A DNA stretch of 64,000 nucleotides from Paracoccus sp. TOH (GTDB lineage: Bacteria > Pseudomonadota > Alphaproteobacteria > Rhodobacterales > Rhodobacteraceae), in NCBI RefSeq assembly GCF_030388245.1, contig NZ_CP098360.1, forward strand, positions 1,820,501 to 1,884,500, in the 5' to 3' direction. Below the pieces are notes generated by a model, which saw only the letters and a program-made list of their open reading frames with translations, did no database searches and had not been told where the DNA came from. This document shows, in pieces, positions 37,985 to 49,176 of the stretch (positions are counted from its first letter, which is position 1; each line of letters opens with the position of its first letter). The position numbers were made by a program, and so were the translations under genes.

Positions 37985-38078
37985 TTTTGCTATTTGCAGC
38001 GCGATGATCTAGCATAGTTTGCAAATATTCGCCTTTCCGCTTCCCGCCCGGACGGCAAGCCGATAGTTTGCCGCAAAC
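37985..38078 (+). promoter_or_regulatory. Candidate propionyl-CoA-responsive operator region before pccB
   Basis: The region holds TTTTGC-TA-TTTGCA (37985-37998), TTTGCAAA (38018-38025) and the palindrome GTTTGC-C-GCAAAC (38066-38078). In Rhodobacter the PccR regulator controls pccB through TTTGCAAA-type repeats. These sites are likely relatives, but their spacing is not a perfect match to that motif as I remember it. Confidence 0.5.
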
Positions 38079-38095
38079 CCCAAGGGAGACGGCTC

Positions 38096-39628
38096 ATGAA
38101 GGACATCCTCGGCGAACTGGAATCGCGCCGCCGCGATGCGCGGCTGGGCGGCGGACAGCGGCGCATCGACGCCCAGCACGCCCGTGGCAAGCTGACCGCG
38201 CGCGAGCGGCTCGAGCTGCTGCTGGACGAGGGGTCGTTCGAGGAGTTCGACATGTTCGTCCGCCACCGCTCGACCGATTTCGGCATGGAGGAGGACCGCC
38301 CCTATGGCGACGGTGTCGTCACCGGCTGGGGCACGATCAACGGCCGCATGGTCTATGTGTTTTCGCAGGACTTCACCGTCTTCGGCGGCTCGCTGTCCGA
38401 GACCCATGCGCAGAAGATCTGCAAGATCATGGACATGGCGGTGCAGAATGGCGCCCCGGTGATCGGGCTGAACGATTCCGGCGGCGCGCGGATCCAGGAA
38501 GGCGTCGCCTCGCTGGCCGGCTATGCGGACGTGTTCCAGCGCAACGTCATGGCCTCGGGCGTGGTGCCGCAGATCAGTGTCATCATGGGCCCCTGCGCCG
38601 GCGGCGCGGTCTATAGCCCGGCGATGACCGACTTCATCTTCATGGTCAAGGACACGTCCTACATGTTCGTGACCGGCCCGGACGTCGTCAAGACGGTGAC
38701 GAACGAGGTGGTGACGGCGGAACAGCTCGGCGGTGCCTCGACCCATACCAAGAAGTCCTCGGTCGCCGACGGCGCTTTCGAGAACGATGTCGAGGCCATG
38801 TCGGAGATCCGCCGGCTGGTGGATTTCCTGCCGCTGAACAACCGCGAGAAGACCCCGACCCGGCCGTTCTTCGACGATCCGGCCCGCGTGGAATCAAGCC
38901 TGGACACGCTGATCCCCGACAACCCGAACCAGCCCTACGACATGAAAGAGCTGATCCTGAAGGTCTCGGACGAGGGCGATTTCTACGAGATCCAGAAGGA
39001 TTTCGCCGCCAATATCATCACCGGCTTCATCCGCATCGAGGGCCAGACCGTGGGCGTGGTCGCCAACCAGCCGATGGTGCTGGCCGGTTGCCTCGACATC
39101 GACTCGAGCCGCAAGGCGGCCCGCTTCGTGCGCTTCTGCGACGCTTTCGAGATCCCGATCCTGACCTTCGTCGACGTGCCGGGCTTCCTGCCGGGCACCG
39201 GCCAGGAATATGGCGGCGTCATCAAGCACGGCGCCAAGCTGCTCTTTGCCTATGGCGAGGCCACCGTGCCCAAGGTCACCGTCATCACCCGCAAAGCCTA
39301 TGGCGGCGCCTATGACGTCATGGCCTCCAAGCACCTGCGCGGCGATTTCAACTATGCCTGGCCCACCGCCGAGATCGCAGTGATGGGCGCCAAGGGCGCG
39401 GTCGAGATCCTGTATCGCAGCGAACTGGGCGATGCCGAGAAGATCGCCGGCCGGACCAAGGATTACGAAGACCGCTTTGCGAACCCCTTCGTCGCCGCCG
39501 AAAAGGGCTTCATCGACGAGGTGATCCAGCCGCATTCGACCCGCCGCCGCGTGGCGCGCGCCTTCGCCTCGCTCCGGGGCAAGAAACTGTCGAATCCCTG
39601 GAAGAAGCACGACAACATCCCGCTGTAA
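38096..39628 (+). CDS. pccB: Propionyl-CoA carboxylase, beta (carboxyltransferase) subunit
   Basis: PccB transfers the carboxyl group from biotin to propionyl-CoA, giving (S)-methylmalonyl-CoA. The 510-residue protein has both halves of the carboxyltransferase crotonase fold: an N-terminal half with GDGVVTGWG near 78 and the acyl-CoA loop [11 protein letters not shown] near 122, and a C-terminal half with [14 protein letters not shown] near 358 and [13 protein letters not shown] near 395. The end [12 protein letters not shown] is typical of PccB. The ATG follows AAGGGAGA. The partner pccA lies 2.3 kb downstream with small genes between. Confidence 0.96.
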   Translation: MKDILGELESRRRDARLGGGQRRIDAQHARGKLTARERLELLLDEGSFEEFDMFVRHRSTDFGMEEDRPYGDGVVTGWGTINGRMVYVFSQDFTVFGGSLSETHAQKICKIMDMAVQNGAPVIGLNDSGGARIQEGVASLAGYADVFQRNVMASGVVPQISVIMGPCAGGAVYSPAMTDFIFMVKDTSYMFVTGPDVVKTVTNEVVTAEQLGGASTHTKKSSVADGAFENDVEAMSEIRRLVDFLPLNNREKTPTRPFFDDPARVESSLDTLIPDNPNQPYDMKELILKVSDEGDFYEIQKDFAANIITGFIRIEGQTVGVVANQPMVLAGCLDIDSSRKAARFVRFCDAFEIPILTFVDVPGFLPGTGQEYGGVIKHGAKLLFAYGEATVPKVTVITRKAYGGAYDVMASKHLRGDFNYAWPTAEIAVMGAKGAVEILYRSELGDAEKIAGRTKDYEDRFANPFVAAEKGFIDEVIQPHSTRRRVARAFASLRGKKLSNPWKKHDNIPL

Positions 39629-39654
39629 TCCGCAGCGGACCAAAGGGGGGAACG

Positions 39655-40320
39655 ATGTCGAGACTCGCCGTGTTCGGCCTTGCGCTGTCATGTCCGGCCC
39701 TTGTGGCCGGGGTGACGCCGGCTGCCGGCGAGCCGGCCGAGATCGCGCTTCCCTCGGGGGCGACCGTCCTCTGGCAGGAGACCCGGCACGACAATTCCGC
39801 CGGCCAGGGCCTGACCTATCGCTTTCGCTTCGTCATGCCCGACCTGGCCGGCCGGGTGCCGGCGACCAGCGGCCCGGCCTCGGATTTCGATGCCGCCGGG
39901 TCGGGCGAGGATGAGGCCGGGCGCCCGCCGATCGACATCGACACCGAAACCGGCGAAGTCGTGGGCGCGCCGGCGGCCGCGGAGCCCGAGGACGGGCTGA
40001 TCGACCCGGCGCTGCCGGACGACCAGCCGGTCGAGGCGGATGCCGCCGAGGAAGCCGCCGACGCCCTGATCGACCAGCCGGTGCTGCCGGCCGCCCCGGA
40101 CGTGCTTGCCCAGGATCCGGTGCATGACGACATCGTCTGGCTGTGCGAGCACTGGGTGCTGCCCCGGATCGCCAGTCCCGCGCCGCGTCCCAGCCAGATC
40201 ATCATCAGCCTGGCGGATCGCAAGCTGGCCTTCGGCGCCTACGACCCCGAGGCGATCCAGCTTTTCGAGGCCTTCCGCCTGCCGCCCGACCGCGATGCCT
40301 GCGAATGGGAGCCGTGGTGA
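39655..40320 (+). CDS. Secreted conserved hypothetical protein (DUF6497-like)
   Basis: A hydrophobic N-terminus ending near residue 25 (ALVAGVTPAAGEPA) predicts export to the periplasm. The middle (about 75-150) is an acidic, Pro/Ala-rich low-complexity linker. The last 70 residues (DDIVWLCEHWVLP..., IISLADRKLAFGAYDPEAIQLFEAFR) form the conserved part, which resembles DUF6497 proteins that sit between pccB and pccA in related genomes (from memory). Function is unknown. It starts 26 bp after pccB and is probably in the same transcript. Confidence 0.7.
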   Translation: MSRLAVFGLALSCPALVAGVTPAAGEPAEIALPSGATVLWQETRHDNSAGQGLTYRFRFVMPDLAGRVPATSGPASDFDAAGSGEDEAGRPPIDIDTETGEVVGAPAAAEPEDGLIDPALPDDQPVEADAAEEAADALIDQPVLPAAPDVLAQDPVHDDIVWLCEHWVLPRIASPAPRPSQIIISLADRKLAFGAYDPEAIQLFEAFRLPPDRDACEWEPW

Positions 40321-40513
40321 TGCGCGCGATCCGGCCCGAACCTCCTGATGCAAGCCTGCCACAGACCCCGGCAGGCTCGGTCCCGGCCTTGCCGCGCGGC
40401 TGTCGGCCCCTGACGGCGCTGGCTATCATGCCGCCGCGGCCGTGTCTTGCTGCGGCCGAATCTCAACCGAGCAGTCGGGACAGAACCGTCCCGCCATACA
40501 GGAGCACGACCCC

Positions 40514-40648
40514 ATGTCGAAGAAAGTTGTTCTGGCCCTCGTCCTCGTCGGCCTCGCCGCGGCTTGCGCCAAGAAAGAGCCCGAAGTGGTTCCGGCCCCG
40601 GTCGTCCAGCCCGAGCCCGTGTTCCAGGGCAAATACGGCGCCAACTAA
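40514..40648 (+). CDS. Small lipoprotein, 44 residues
   Basis: The peptide MSKKVVLALVLVGLAAACAK has a clear lipobox (LAAAC, Cys18) and a short Pro/Val-rich tail of 26 residues. It should be a lipid-anchored periplasmic peptide. Function is unknown. The ATG follows an AGGAGCACGACCCC leader. The signal sequence resembles that of the lipoprotein at 41607. Confidence 0.7.
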   Translation: MSKKVVLALVLVGLAAACAKKEPEVVPAPVVQPEPVFQGKYGAN

Positions 40649-40741
40649 GCCGATTGCCGCGCGCGGGCTGCCAGGCGGCCCGCGCCAACCGCGCGCCGCC
40701 CTGCCCCCGCGCCGCGGTGCATTTTTTCAAGGGGGCATGAC

Positions 40742-41155
40742 ATGCTGAAGCATCGCGGCTTTCCGGGCCGCCTTCCCGGCACCGATTTCCAATTCACCAT
40801 CCGTCGCGCCAACAAGAAGGGCGCCACGCCGCTGATCCGCCGCGAGCGGTTCCGCGACCGCAAGCCGGCCGACCGCCGTGCCGACATGGCCTTCCTGGCG
40901 GCGCTGATCGCGCATTTCGGCGAGGAACCGTTTCCGCGCGGCAATCTGGATGCCGGGCGCCTGTCCTGGCTGCTGGGCCGCGAGGTGGTCGCGGTCGGCA
41001 AGCTGGTTCCCACCGATTACGAACAGTTGCTGCGCGTCGACATGAAGCGCGCCGAGGCCGGATTCCCCGAGCTTTTCGCCGAGGAACCGCCCGAATTCGA
41101 CTGGGACGAAGCCGGCTGGGACGACGAGGACTGGGACGAGGAGGCCGAGGATTGA
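40742..41155 (+). CDS. Conserved hypothetical cytosolic protein
   Basis: This 137-residue protein has a basic N-terminal 50 residues (LIRRERFRDRKPADRR) and a strongly acidic tail rich in Asp, Glu and Trp (DWDEAGWDDEDWDEE). No family is recognised. Its place in the pcc cluster and clean coding statistics suggest a real gene. The ATG follows AAGGGGGC. Confidence 0.65.
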   Translation: MLKHRGFPGRLPGTDFQFTIRRANKKGATPLIRRERFRDRKPADRRADMAFLAALIAHFGEEPFPRGNLDAGRLSWLLGREVVAVGKLVPTDYEQLLRVDMKRAEAGFPELFAEEPPEFDWDEAGWDDEDWDEEAED

Positions 41156-41300
41156 TGGCCTGCGGAGCGATGGGCGGAATGCCGCGTAGTCTTGTCTTTT
41201 CACACCGTTGTCAGTTTCTTCGGGGCATGGTGCGTGCAATATTATCTGCACCTCTATCATCCACGGCCCGGAAGCGGGTCCATAATACAGGCACAGAGCT

Positions 41301-41540
41301 ATGCAAAAATCCGTCATCCTCCGACTCTCCGGCGTGGCGCTTATGGTCGCCGGCCTTGCGGCCTGCGACCAGGGCTATGGCGGCGGCATCTCGCCCGATG
41401 CGCAGCGCGCGGCGGGTGGCGCCCTGGCCGGGGCTGCGGTCGCCAAGATCATCGACGGTGACGTGGGGACCGGCGCGCTCATCGGTGCGGCTGGCGGCGC
41501 GCTCTGCGACGACGCCGGCGTCTGCCAGCAGCGCTACTAA
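41301..41540 (+). CDS. Glycine-zipper lipoprotein, paralogue 1
   Basis: The 79-residue product has a lipobox LAAC with Cys22, then Gly/Ala-rich repeats (GGALAGAAVAK, GALIGAAGGALC) that form a glycine-zipper helix, and ends CDDAGVCQQRY. It is related to the next gene, whose end is CDDVRLCEPTRRY. Such small proteins insert into or lie on the outer membrane. Function is unknown. Confidence 0.75.
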   Translation: MQKSVILRLSGVALMVAGLAACDQGYGGGISPDAQRAAGGALAGAAVAKIIDGDVGTGALIGAAGGALCDDAGVCQQRY

Positions 41541-41606
41541 TCGCAACAGGGCTGCCGGCCCGGGGCACGCGCCCCGCGCCGCGGCCCGTATCCCGGAGCA
41601 AACGAG

Positions 41607-41834
41607 ATGTCCAAGAAACTCGTTCTTGCGCTTGGCCTTGGCCTGTTCGGCCTGGCCGGCTGCACCCAAGGCATCAACCCGACCGACATGGACCGCGGCC
41701 TCATCGGCGCCGGCGTCGGTGCGACCGCTGCCTATGTCGGCGGCCATAACGTCGCCAAAGGCGCGGCCATCGGCGCTGCCGCCGGCGCGCTTTGCGACGA
41801 CGTCCGCCTTTGCGAGCCGACCCGCCGCTACTAA
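41607..41834 (+). CDS. Glycine-zipper lipoprotein, paralogue 2
   Basis: This 75-residue lipoprotein (lipobox LAGC, Cys19) has glycine-zipper repeats GAGVGATAAYVGG and GAAIGAAAGALC and the same CDD...C...RY ending as its neighbour. The two are tandem paralogues. The ATG follows CGGAGCAAACG. A strong terminator follows. Confidence 0.75.
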   Translation: MSKKLVLALGLGLFGLAGCTQGINPTDMDRGLIGAGVGATAAYVGGHNVAKGAAIGAAAGALCDDVRLCEPTRRY

Positions 41835-41865
41835 GCCGCGCGGCGACGGCTCAATCCACTTTTCA

Positions 41866-41898
41866 AGCCGTCCCGGCATTGCGCCGGGGCGGCTTTTT
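41866..41898 (+). terminator. Rho-independent terminator
   Basis: The 12-bp stem AGCCGTCCCGGC / GCCGGGGCGGCT has one G-T pair and a 5-base loop, followed by TTTTTC. It separates the lipoprotein gene from pccA, so pccA probably has its own promoter or depends on readthrough. Confidence 0.85.
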
Positions 41899-41930
41899 CA
41901 CGTCCGGGATCTGCCCCAAGGGAAAGAAGC

Positions 41931-43988
<2,058 letters not shown>

Positions 43989-43997
43989 CGGGAAACC

Positions 43998-44021
43998 GCC
44001 GGGCGCATCCGCGCGCCCGGC
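43998..44021 (+). terminator. Hairpin after pccA
   Basis: GCCGGGCGC / GCGCCCGGC arms with a 6-base loop lie 10 bp after the pccA stop. There is no U-tract, so it may protect the mRNA end rather than terminate. Confidence 0.45.
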
Positions 44022-44037
44022 ACAAGGATCGGGGATC

Positions 44038-44700
44038 ATGCCGGTTTTCGACGACTATCTCAGCCCTCATGCGCAGCAGGCGGTGATCGCCGGGCTGTTC
44101 ATTGCCGCGGGCTGGTGGGTCGTCGCTTTGCAGAACCGCCGGCGTGACGCCAAGCAGCGCGCCGAGCGGGTCGGCGATGTGCAGCGTGCGCTGCTGGCCG
44201 AGATCCGCGCCCATGTCGTGGCGCTGGAAGCGCAGCGGCTGGACGAGGACGAGGCGCGGCGGCTGCTGGACAGCCTGCGCGACAGCGGCCGGGTGCCGGT
44301 GATCCCGACCCAGGCCAACGACCGGATCTTCGCCGCCATCATCGACGAGGTGCATATCCTTCCGGCCTCGGTCATCGACCCGGTGGTGACCTATTACCGG
44401 CAGCTTTCGGTGATGGCGGCCTTTGCCGAGGCGATCCGCAATCAGGCCAGAAAGGACGCGGCCCGGGCGGTCGAGATGTTCGGGGATTACCTGGGACTGA
44501 CCGAGGCGGCGCGCGAAACCGGGCACGAGGCGATGCGGCTTTTGATGGCCAGCATCTTCGGCGGCGAACGTGCGGTTCAGGAATTGCTGGAGCAGGAAGA
44601 ACAGGCGGGCGCCCGGCGCATCGCCGCCGCCCTGCCGGGCGAACTGGCGGACCTGCGCGACCGTCTCAGTAAGCGATCTTCGGACCGGAGCGGCCTTTGA
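44038..44700 (+). CDS. Membrane-anchored hypothetical protein
   Basis: The 220-residue protein has one N-terminal membrane segment (AVIAGLFIAAGWWVVAL, residues about 15-32) followed by a long, mostly helical cytosolic part. No catalytic motif is seen. It lies 50 bp after pccA on the same strand and may be co-transcribed. Its 3' end overlaps a small convergent gene. Confidence 0.65.
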   Translation: MPVFDDYLSPHAQQAVIAGLFIAAGWWVVALQNRRRDAKQRAERVGDVQRALLAEIRAHVVALEAQRLDEDEARRLLDSLRDSGRVPVIPTQANDRIFAAIIDEVHILPASVIDPVVTYYRQLSVMAAFAEAIRNQARKDAARAVEMFGDYLGLTEAARETGHEAMRLLMASIFGGERAVQELLEQEEQAGARRIAAALPGELADLRDRLSKRSSDRSGL

Positions 44701-44857
44701 TGGGTTTCAGACCGACGATGATGGCCATCTCATTGGCGGTGCGGGCACGGGCCAGCCGTTCGGCCAGCGAAGCCGTAGCCGGACCCGGCTTGGGCTGGCC
44801 GGACACCGTCGCCGGGGCGGGTTCTTCCGTCGCGCGCAGCAAGGGCGATTTGGCCAT
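44666..44857 (-). CDS. Small hypothetical protein, 63 residues
   Basis: From an ATG with a good AAGGAG site 8 bases upstream, the product starts MAKSPLLRATEEPAPATVSG and ends in a conserved-looking LAERLARARTANEMAIIVGL segment and a basic tail. The last 35 bases overlap the end of the convergent gene. It is small and without known family, so the call rests on the ribosome-binding site and composition. Confidence 0.5.
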   Translation of the reverse strand: MAKSPLLRATEEPAPATVSGQPKPGPATASLAERLARARTANEMAIIVGLKPIKGRSGPKIAY

Positions 44858-44959
44858 CGGGCATCTCCTTGTCATCGGGCATCCGTGCTGCCCTGCCCCC
44901 AAGATAATGCCTGAACGGCCGTCCCGCAACGGAATCGCTGCGATTTTCGCAACCTTGCG

Positions 44960-45484
44960 TCACGGCAGCCCAGCCCGGCCGATCTCCTGCAGGCGCAGCG
45001 GGAACTTGTCGATGGCGCGGGTGATCTCACGCACCGACCAGGGCACGGGCTTGCGCTGCTTGACCTGGCCGTCCTTGTCCATCAGCACCAGCGAGAATCC
45101 CTCGGGACGCAATCGCCGGCGCCAGAGGCCGGCCGCCGCCGGGTCGGTATCGGTCACCACCACCACGTCGCGCGCGATCAGCGGCGCCGGGTCGCGCTGC
45201 AGCGCCGCCAGCTGCTCGACGAAGGCGGGATCGGCGGCGGTGTCGGCAAAGACCACCACCGGCCGGGCTTGCCACAGGAATTCCGCCGGATCGGCCTCGG
45301 CCGCCGGCAGCACGGTCAGCTCGTGCGCCGCCGTGCCGGCCGGCGCGGCCGTGCCTTCGTTGCGCGCGGCGGGCACTTCGCCGCGGACATACGGGCGATG
45401 GCCGTCGGCCTCGCCCTCGGGCCTTGGACCCATCGCTGCGATCAGCGGCACCACCGCCAGAAAAATCAACCGTTTCAGTTTCAT
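44960..45484 (-). CDS. Exported DUF4174-type protein
   Basis: The 174-residue product starts with a signal sequence (MKLKRLIFLAVVPLIAAMG). Residues about 70-165 (FLWQARPVVVFADTAADPAF...RDVVVVTDTD...LVLMDKDGQVK) match the thioredoxin-like DUF4174 domain of periplasmic proteins. No redox CxxC is present. Function is unknown. The start at 45484 follows AGAGGGGAC; the longer frame is the shadow of the mutase gene. It is divergent from that gene with 57 bp between starts. Confidence 0.75.
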   Translation of the reverse strand: MKLKRLIFLAVVPLIAAMGPRPEGEADGHRPYVRGEVPAARNEGTAAPAGTAAHELTVLPAAEADPAEFLWQARPVVVFADTAADPAFVEQLAALQRDPAPLIARDVVVVTDTDPAAAGLWRRRLRPEGFSLVLMDKDGQVKQRKPVPWSVREITRAIDKFPLRLQEIGRAGLP

Positions 45485-45541
45485 CGTCCCCTCTGCTCTC
45501 TCTTCATATAAGAGCCGAGGCGCCATGGGAAAGGATGCAAG

Positions 45542-47686
45542 ATGACCGAAAGCACGAAAGCCGCACTGGAAGAATGGCGCCGGCTCGCCAGCAAGGAGCT
45601 CAAGGGGGCCGATCCGGACAGCCTGATCTGGCACACCCTGGAGGAGATCGAGGTCAAGCCGCTTTATACCCAGGCGGATGTGCAGAACCTGCCGCATCTG
45701 GGCAGCCTGCCCGGAATCGAGCCCTATACCCGCGGCCCGCGCGCCACCATGTATGCCGGCCGGCCCTGGACCATCCGGCAATATGCCGGGTTTTCCACCG
45801 CCGAGGAATCGAATGCCTTCTATCGCAAGGCGCTGGCCGCCGGGCAGCAGGGCGTCTCGGTCGCCTTCGACCTGGCCACGCATCGCGGCTATGACAGCGA
45901 CCATCCCCGCGTCGAGGGCGATGTGGGCAAGGCCGGCGTCGCCATCGACAGCGTCGAAGACATGAAGATCCTGTTCGACGGCATTCCGCTGGATAAAGTT
46001 TCCGTGTCCATGACCATGAACGGCGCCGTGATCCCGATCCTGGCCAATTTCATCGTCACCGGCGAGGAACAGGGCCATTCCCGCGCCGTGCTGTCCGGGA
46101 CCATCCAGAACGACATCCTCAAGGAGTTCATGGTCCGCAACACCTATATCTATCCGCCCGAGCCCTCGATGCGGATCATCGCGGACATCATCGAATACAC
46201 CTCGAGCGAGATGCCCAAGTTCAACTCGATCTCGATTTCCGGCTATCACATGCAGGAGGCGGGCGCGAACCTGGTCCAGGAGCTGGCCTATACCCTGGCC
46301 GACGGGCGCGAATATGTCCGCGCCGCGCTGAAGACCGGCATGGACGTGGACCAGTTCGCCGGGCGGCTCAGCTTTTTCTTCGCCATCGGCATGAACTTCT
46401 TCATGGAGGCGGCCAAGCTGCGCGCCGCGCGGCTGCTGTGGACGCGGATCATGAAGGAATTCGACCCGAAGAAACCGGGCAGCCTGATGCTGCGCACGCA
46501 TTGCCAGACCTCGGGCGTGTCCTTGCAGGAGCAGGATCCCTACAACAACGTGGTGCGCACCGCCTATGAGGCGATGGCGGCGGCCCTGGGCGGCACGCAG
46601 TCGCTGCACACCAACGCGCTGGACGAGGCCATCGCGCTGCCGACCGAATTCTCGGCCCGCATCGCCCGCAACACCCAGTTGATCCTGCAGGAGGAGACCG
46701 GCATCACCCATGTCGTCGATCCGCTGGCCGGCAGCTATTACGTCGAGAGCCTGACCCACGAACTGGCCGAGAAGTCCTGGGCGCTGATCGAGGAGGTCGA
46801 GGCGATGGGCGGCATGACCAAGGCCGTCGCCTCGGGCATGCCCAAGCTGCGCATCGAGGAAAGCGCCGCCCGCCGCCAGGCCATGATCGACCGCGGCGAC
46901 GAGGTGGTCGTGGGCGTGAACAAGTACCGGCTGGCCAAGGAAGAGCCGATCGACATTCTCGACATCGACAACATGAAGGTGCGCGAGGCGCAGATCGCCC
47001 GGCTGCAGGCGATGCGCGCGGCGCGGGACGAGGCGCAATGCCAGGCGGCGCTGGACGAGCTGACGCGCCGGGCGAAGGAAGGCGGCAACCTGCTCGAGGC
47101 GGCGGTCGAAGCCGCGCGCGCCCGGGCCAGCGTGGGAGAGATCAGCATGGCGATGGAGAAGGAATTCGGCCGCCACCGGGCCGAGGTCAAGACCCTGGCC
47201 GGCGTCTATGGCGCCGCCTATGAGGGCGACGACGATTTCGCGCGCATCCAGCGCGATGTCGAGACCTTCGCCGAACAGGAGGGCCGCCGGCCGCGCATGC
47301 TGGTGGTCAAGATGGGCCAGGACGGCCATGACCGCGGCGCCAAGGTGATCGCCACCGCCTTCGCCGATATCGGCTTCGACGTCGATGTCGGGCCGCTGTT
47401 CCAGACCCCCGAGGAAGCCGCGCAGGACGCCATCGACAACGACGTGCATGTGGTGGGGATCTCGTCCCAGGCGGCCGGGCACAAGACCTTGGCGCCGAAG
47501 CTGATCGCGGCGCTGAAGGACCAGGGCGCCGGCGACATCATCGTGATCTGCGGCGGCGTGATCCCGCAGCAGGATTACGATTTCCTGAAAAAGGCCGGGG
47601 TGAAGGCGATCTTCGGGCCGGGAACCAACATTCCCTCGGCGGCGCGCAACATCCTGGATCTGATCCGCGAGGCGCGGGCGGCCTAG
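45542..47686 (+). CDS. Methylmalonyl-CoA mutase
   Basis: The adenosylcobalamin enzyme interconverts methylmalonyl-CoA and succinyl-CoA, the last step of propionyl-CoA assimilation and a step in the ethylmalonyl-CoA pathway. The 714-residue protein is the single-chain type: a TIM-barrel substrate domain ([20 protein letters not shown] near 105-125, RTHCQTSG near 320) and a C-terminal B12-binding domain with GQDGHDRG (DxHxxG histidine) near 597 and GGVIPQQD near 670. It is also named scpA, mcmA or bhbA in different genomes. A methylmalonyl-CoA epimerase is not in this window. Confidence 0.96.
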   Translation: MTESTKAALEEWRRLASKELKGADPDSLIWHTLEEIEVKPLYTQADVQNLPHLGSLPGIEPYTRGPRATMYAGRPWTIRQYAGFSTAEESNAFYRKALAAGQQGVSVAFDLATHRGYDSDHPRVEGDVGKAGVAIDSVEDMKILFDGIPLDKVSVSMTMNGAVIPILANFIVTGEEQGHSRAVLSGTIQNDILKEFMVRNTYIYPPEPSMRIIADIIEYTSSEMPKFNSISISGYHMQEAGANLVQELAYTLADGREYVRAALKTGMDVDQFAGRLSFFFAIGMNFFMEAAKLRAARLLWTRIMKEFDPKKPGSLMLRTHCQTSGVSLQEQDPYNNVVRTAYEAMAAALGGTQSLHTNALDEAIALPTEFSARIARNTQLILQEETGITHVVDPLAGSYYVESLTHELAEKSWALIEEVEAMGGMTKAVASGMPKLRIEESAARRQAMIDRGDEVVVGVNKYRLAKEEPIDILDIDNMKVREAQIARLQAMRAARDEAQCQAALDELTRRAKEGGNLLEAAVEAARARASVGEISMAMEKEFGRHRAEVKTLAGVYGAAYEGDDDFARIQRDVETFAEQEGRRPRMLVVKMGQDGHDRGAKVIATAFADIGFDVDVGPLFQTPEEAAQDAIDNDVHVVGISSQAAGHKTLAPKLIAALKDQGAGDIIVICGGVIPQQDYDFLKKAGVKAIFGPGTNIPSAARNILDLIREARAA

Positions 47687-47727
47687 GGGGCCGTCGGCAA
47701 TGGCGGCTGTTGCCGGCGCCGTCGCAT

Positions 47728-47751
47728 GGGTATTTGTGCAACGGTGAGATG
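47728..47751 (+). repeat. GGGTATTT motif, copy C
   Basis: GGGTATTTGTGCAACGGTGA followed by GATG lies between the mutase and the acetyltransferase genes. It matches the core of the repeats at 2044, 4661 and 51144. Confidence 0.5.
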
Positions 47752-47802
47752 ACCGGCCGCCGCGCGAGAGATCGGGCGGCGGCTTCCAACCGGAGCAAGC
47801 CC

Positions 47803-48291
47803 ATGATCATCCGACCTGCCGAGGATCGCGACCTGACCGCCATTCTGGATTTCTGGAATCCGCTGATCCGCGAGACCACGGTGACCTTCTCCAGCGAGGA
47901 GAAGACCGCCGCGGGTCTGGCGGGAATGATCGCCGCGCGCCGGGCGGCGGGGCGCGAATTCCTGGTCGCCGAGGCCGGTGGCGCGGTGCTGGGACTGGTG
48001 AGCTACGACCAGTTCCGCTCTGGCAACGGCTATGCGCATTGCATGGAGCATACGGTGATCCTGTCCGCTGCCGCGCGCGGGCGCGGGGTGGGCCGGGCGC
48101 TGATGGCCGCGGTCGAGGACCATGCCCGCGCCGGCGGCGCGCATAGCATGATCGCCGGCGTCTCGGCCGAGAACAAGGCCGCCGTCGCCTTCCACCGCGC
48201 CATCGGCTACCGGCAGGTCGGGCAGGTGCCGCAGGCGGGGCGCAAGTTCGGCCGCTGGCTGGACCTGGTGCTGCTGCAAAAGATCCTCTGA
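47803..48291 (+). CDS. GNAT N-acetyltransferase, phosphinothricin/methionine-sulfone type
   Basis: The 162-residue protein resembles the Pat/MddA branch of GNATs, which acetylate amino-acid analogues. The opening MIIRPAEDRDLTAILDFWN, the acetyl-CoA loop AARGRGVGRALM near residue 85 and NKAAVAFHRAIGYRQVGQ near 125 are diagnostic. The ATG at 47803 follows CGGAGC. The upstream extension covers the intergenic repeat and was rejected. Confidence 0.85.
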   Translation: MIIRPAEDRDLTAILDFWNPLIRETTVTFSSEEKTAAGLAGMIAARRAAGREFLVAEAGGAVLGLVSYDQFRSGNGYAHCMEHTVILSAAARGRGVGRALMAAVEDHARAGGAHSMIAGVSAENKAAVAFHRAIGYRQVGQVPQAGRKFGRWLDLVLLQKIL

Positions 48292-48351
48292 GCCCGGCTT
48301 GCCTGTTTCCGGGCGCTGTGAAAAACTCGCCCCCGGAAACGCGAGGGCGGG

Positions 48352-49176
48352 ATGAACGACGGGCGCAACGGCACGGTCAAGCAGATCATCTGCATCAAAT
48401 GGGGCACGAAATTCGGCCCGGAATTCGTCAATCGCCTGCACGGGATGGTGGCGCGCAACATCACGCCGCCGTTCCGGCTTTACTGCTTCACCGATGACGG
48501 CGCCGGGCTGCATCCCGACATCGCCGTGCGGCCGCTGCCCGAATTCGACTACCAGGCGCCGGTCAACACCAAGGGCAAATGGCCGAAATCCCGGCTTTGG
48601 GGCGAGCTGGGCGACGTGCAGGGCGTGGTGCTGTTTCTGGACCTGGACGTGATCGTGACCGGCAGCCTCGACGATTTCTTCGCCTATGGCGAGCCGGACG
48701 ACACCGTGCTGGGGCTGAACCCGAACACGCCGTTGGAGAAGATGGGCCAGACCTCGGTCTACCGGATGCGCGTCGGCAAGCTGAAACCCTTGCAGGAGAT
48801 CTTTCGCGCCGATCCGCAGGCCGCCGCCGACAAGTTCCGCTATGAGCAGCGCTTCGTCACCCGCAACGCGCCGGGCGGCGTGAAGTTCTGGCCCAAGGGC
48901 TGGCTGGCGCATTTCCGCATGCATTGCGTGCCGAACTTTCCGCTGAACTATCTGCGCCCGGCGCGCGTCTCTGACGGCACCCGCATCGTGATCTTTCCCG
49001 GCGATCTGAATCCGCCCGACGCCATCCTGGGTCGCTGGAGCGACAAGGACCAGCATCGCGCGCCGCTGGACCATCTGCGCGCCGCCTTCGACGGCCGCCG
49101 GCGCGAAAGCCTGTCGAAGCACTTGCGCCATTACCTGCTTCCCGTCGGCTGGGTCGGCGAGCTATGGCGAGAATAG
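48352..49176 (+). CDS. Glycosyltransferase-like protein
   Basis: The 274-residue protein has an N-terminal nucleotide-sugar fold (IICIKWGTKFGPEFVNRL, FRLYCFTDD) and the metal-binding FLDLDVIVTG (DxD) near residue 100, as in GT8-like transferases. The sugar and acceptor are unknown. No membrane segment is seen. It overlaps the next gene by 13 bases. Confidence 0.7.
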   Translation: MNDGRNGTVKQIICIKWGTKFGPEFVNRLHGMVARNITPPFRLYCFTDDGAGLHPDIAVRPLPEFDYQAPVNTKGKWPKSRLWGELGDVQGVVLFLDLDVIVTGSLDDFFAYGEPDDTVLGLNPNTPLEKMGQTSVYRMRVGKLKPLQEIFRADPQAAADKFRYEQRFVTRNAPGGVKFWPKGWLAHFRMHCVPNFPLNYLRPARVSDGTRIVIFPGDLNPPDAILGRWSDKDQHRAPLDHLRAAFDGRRRESLSKHLRHYLLPVGWVGELWRE

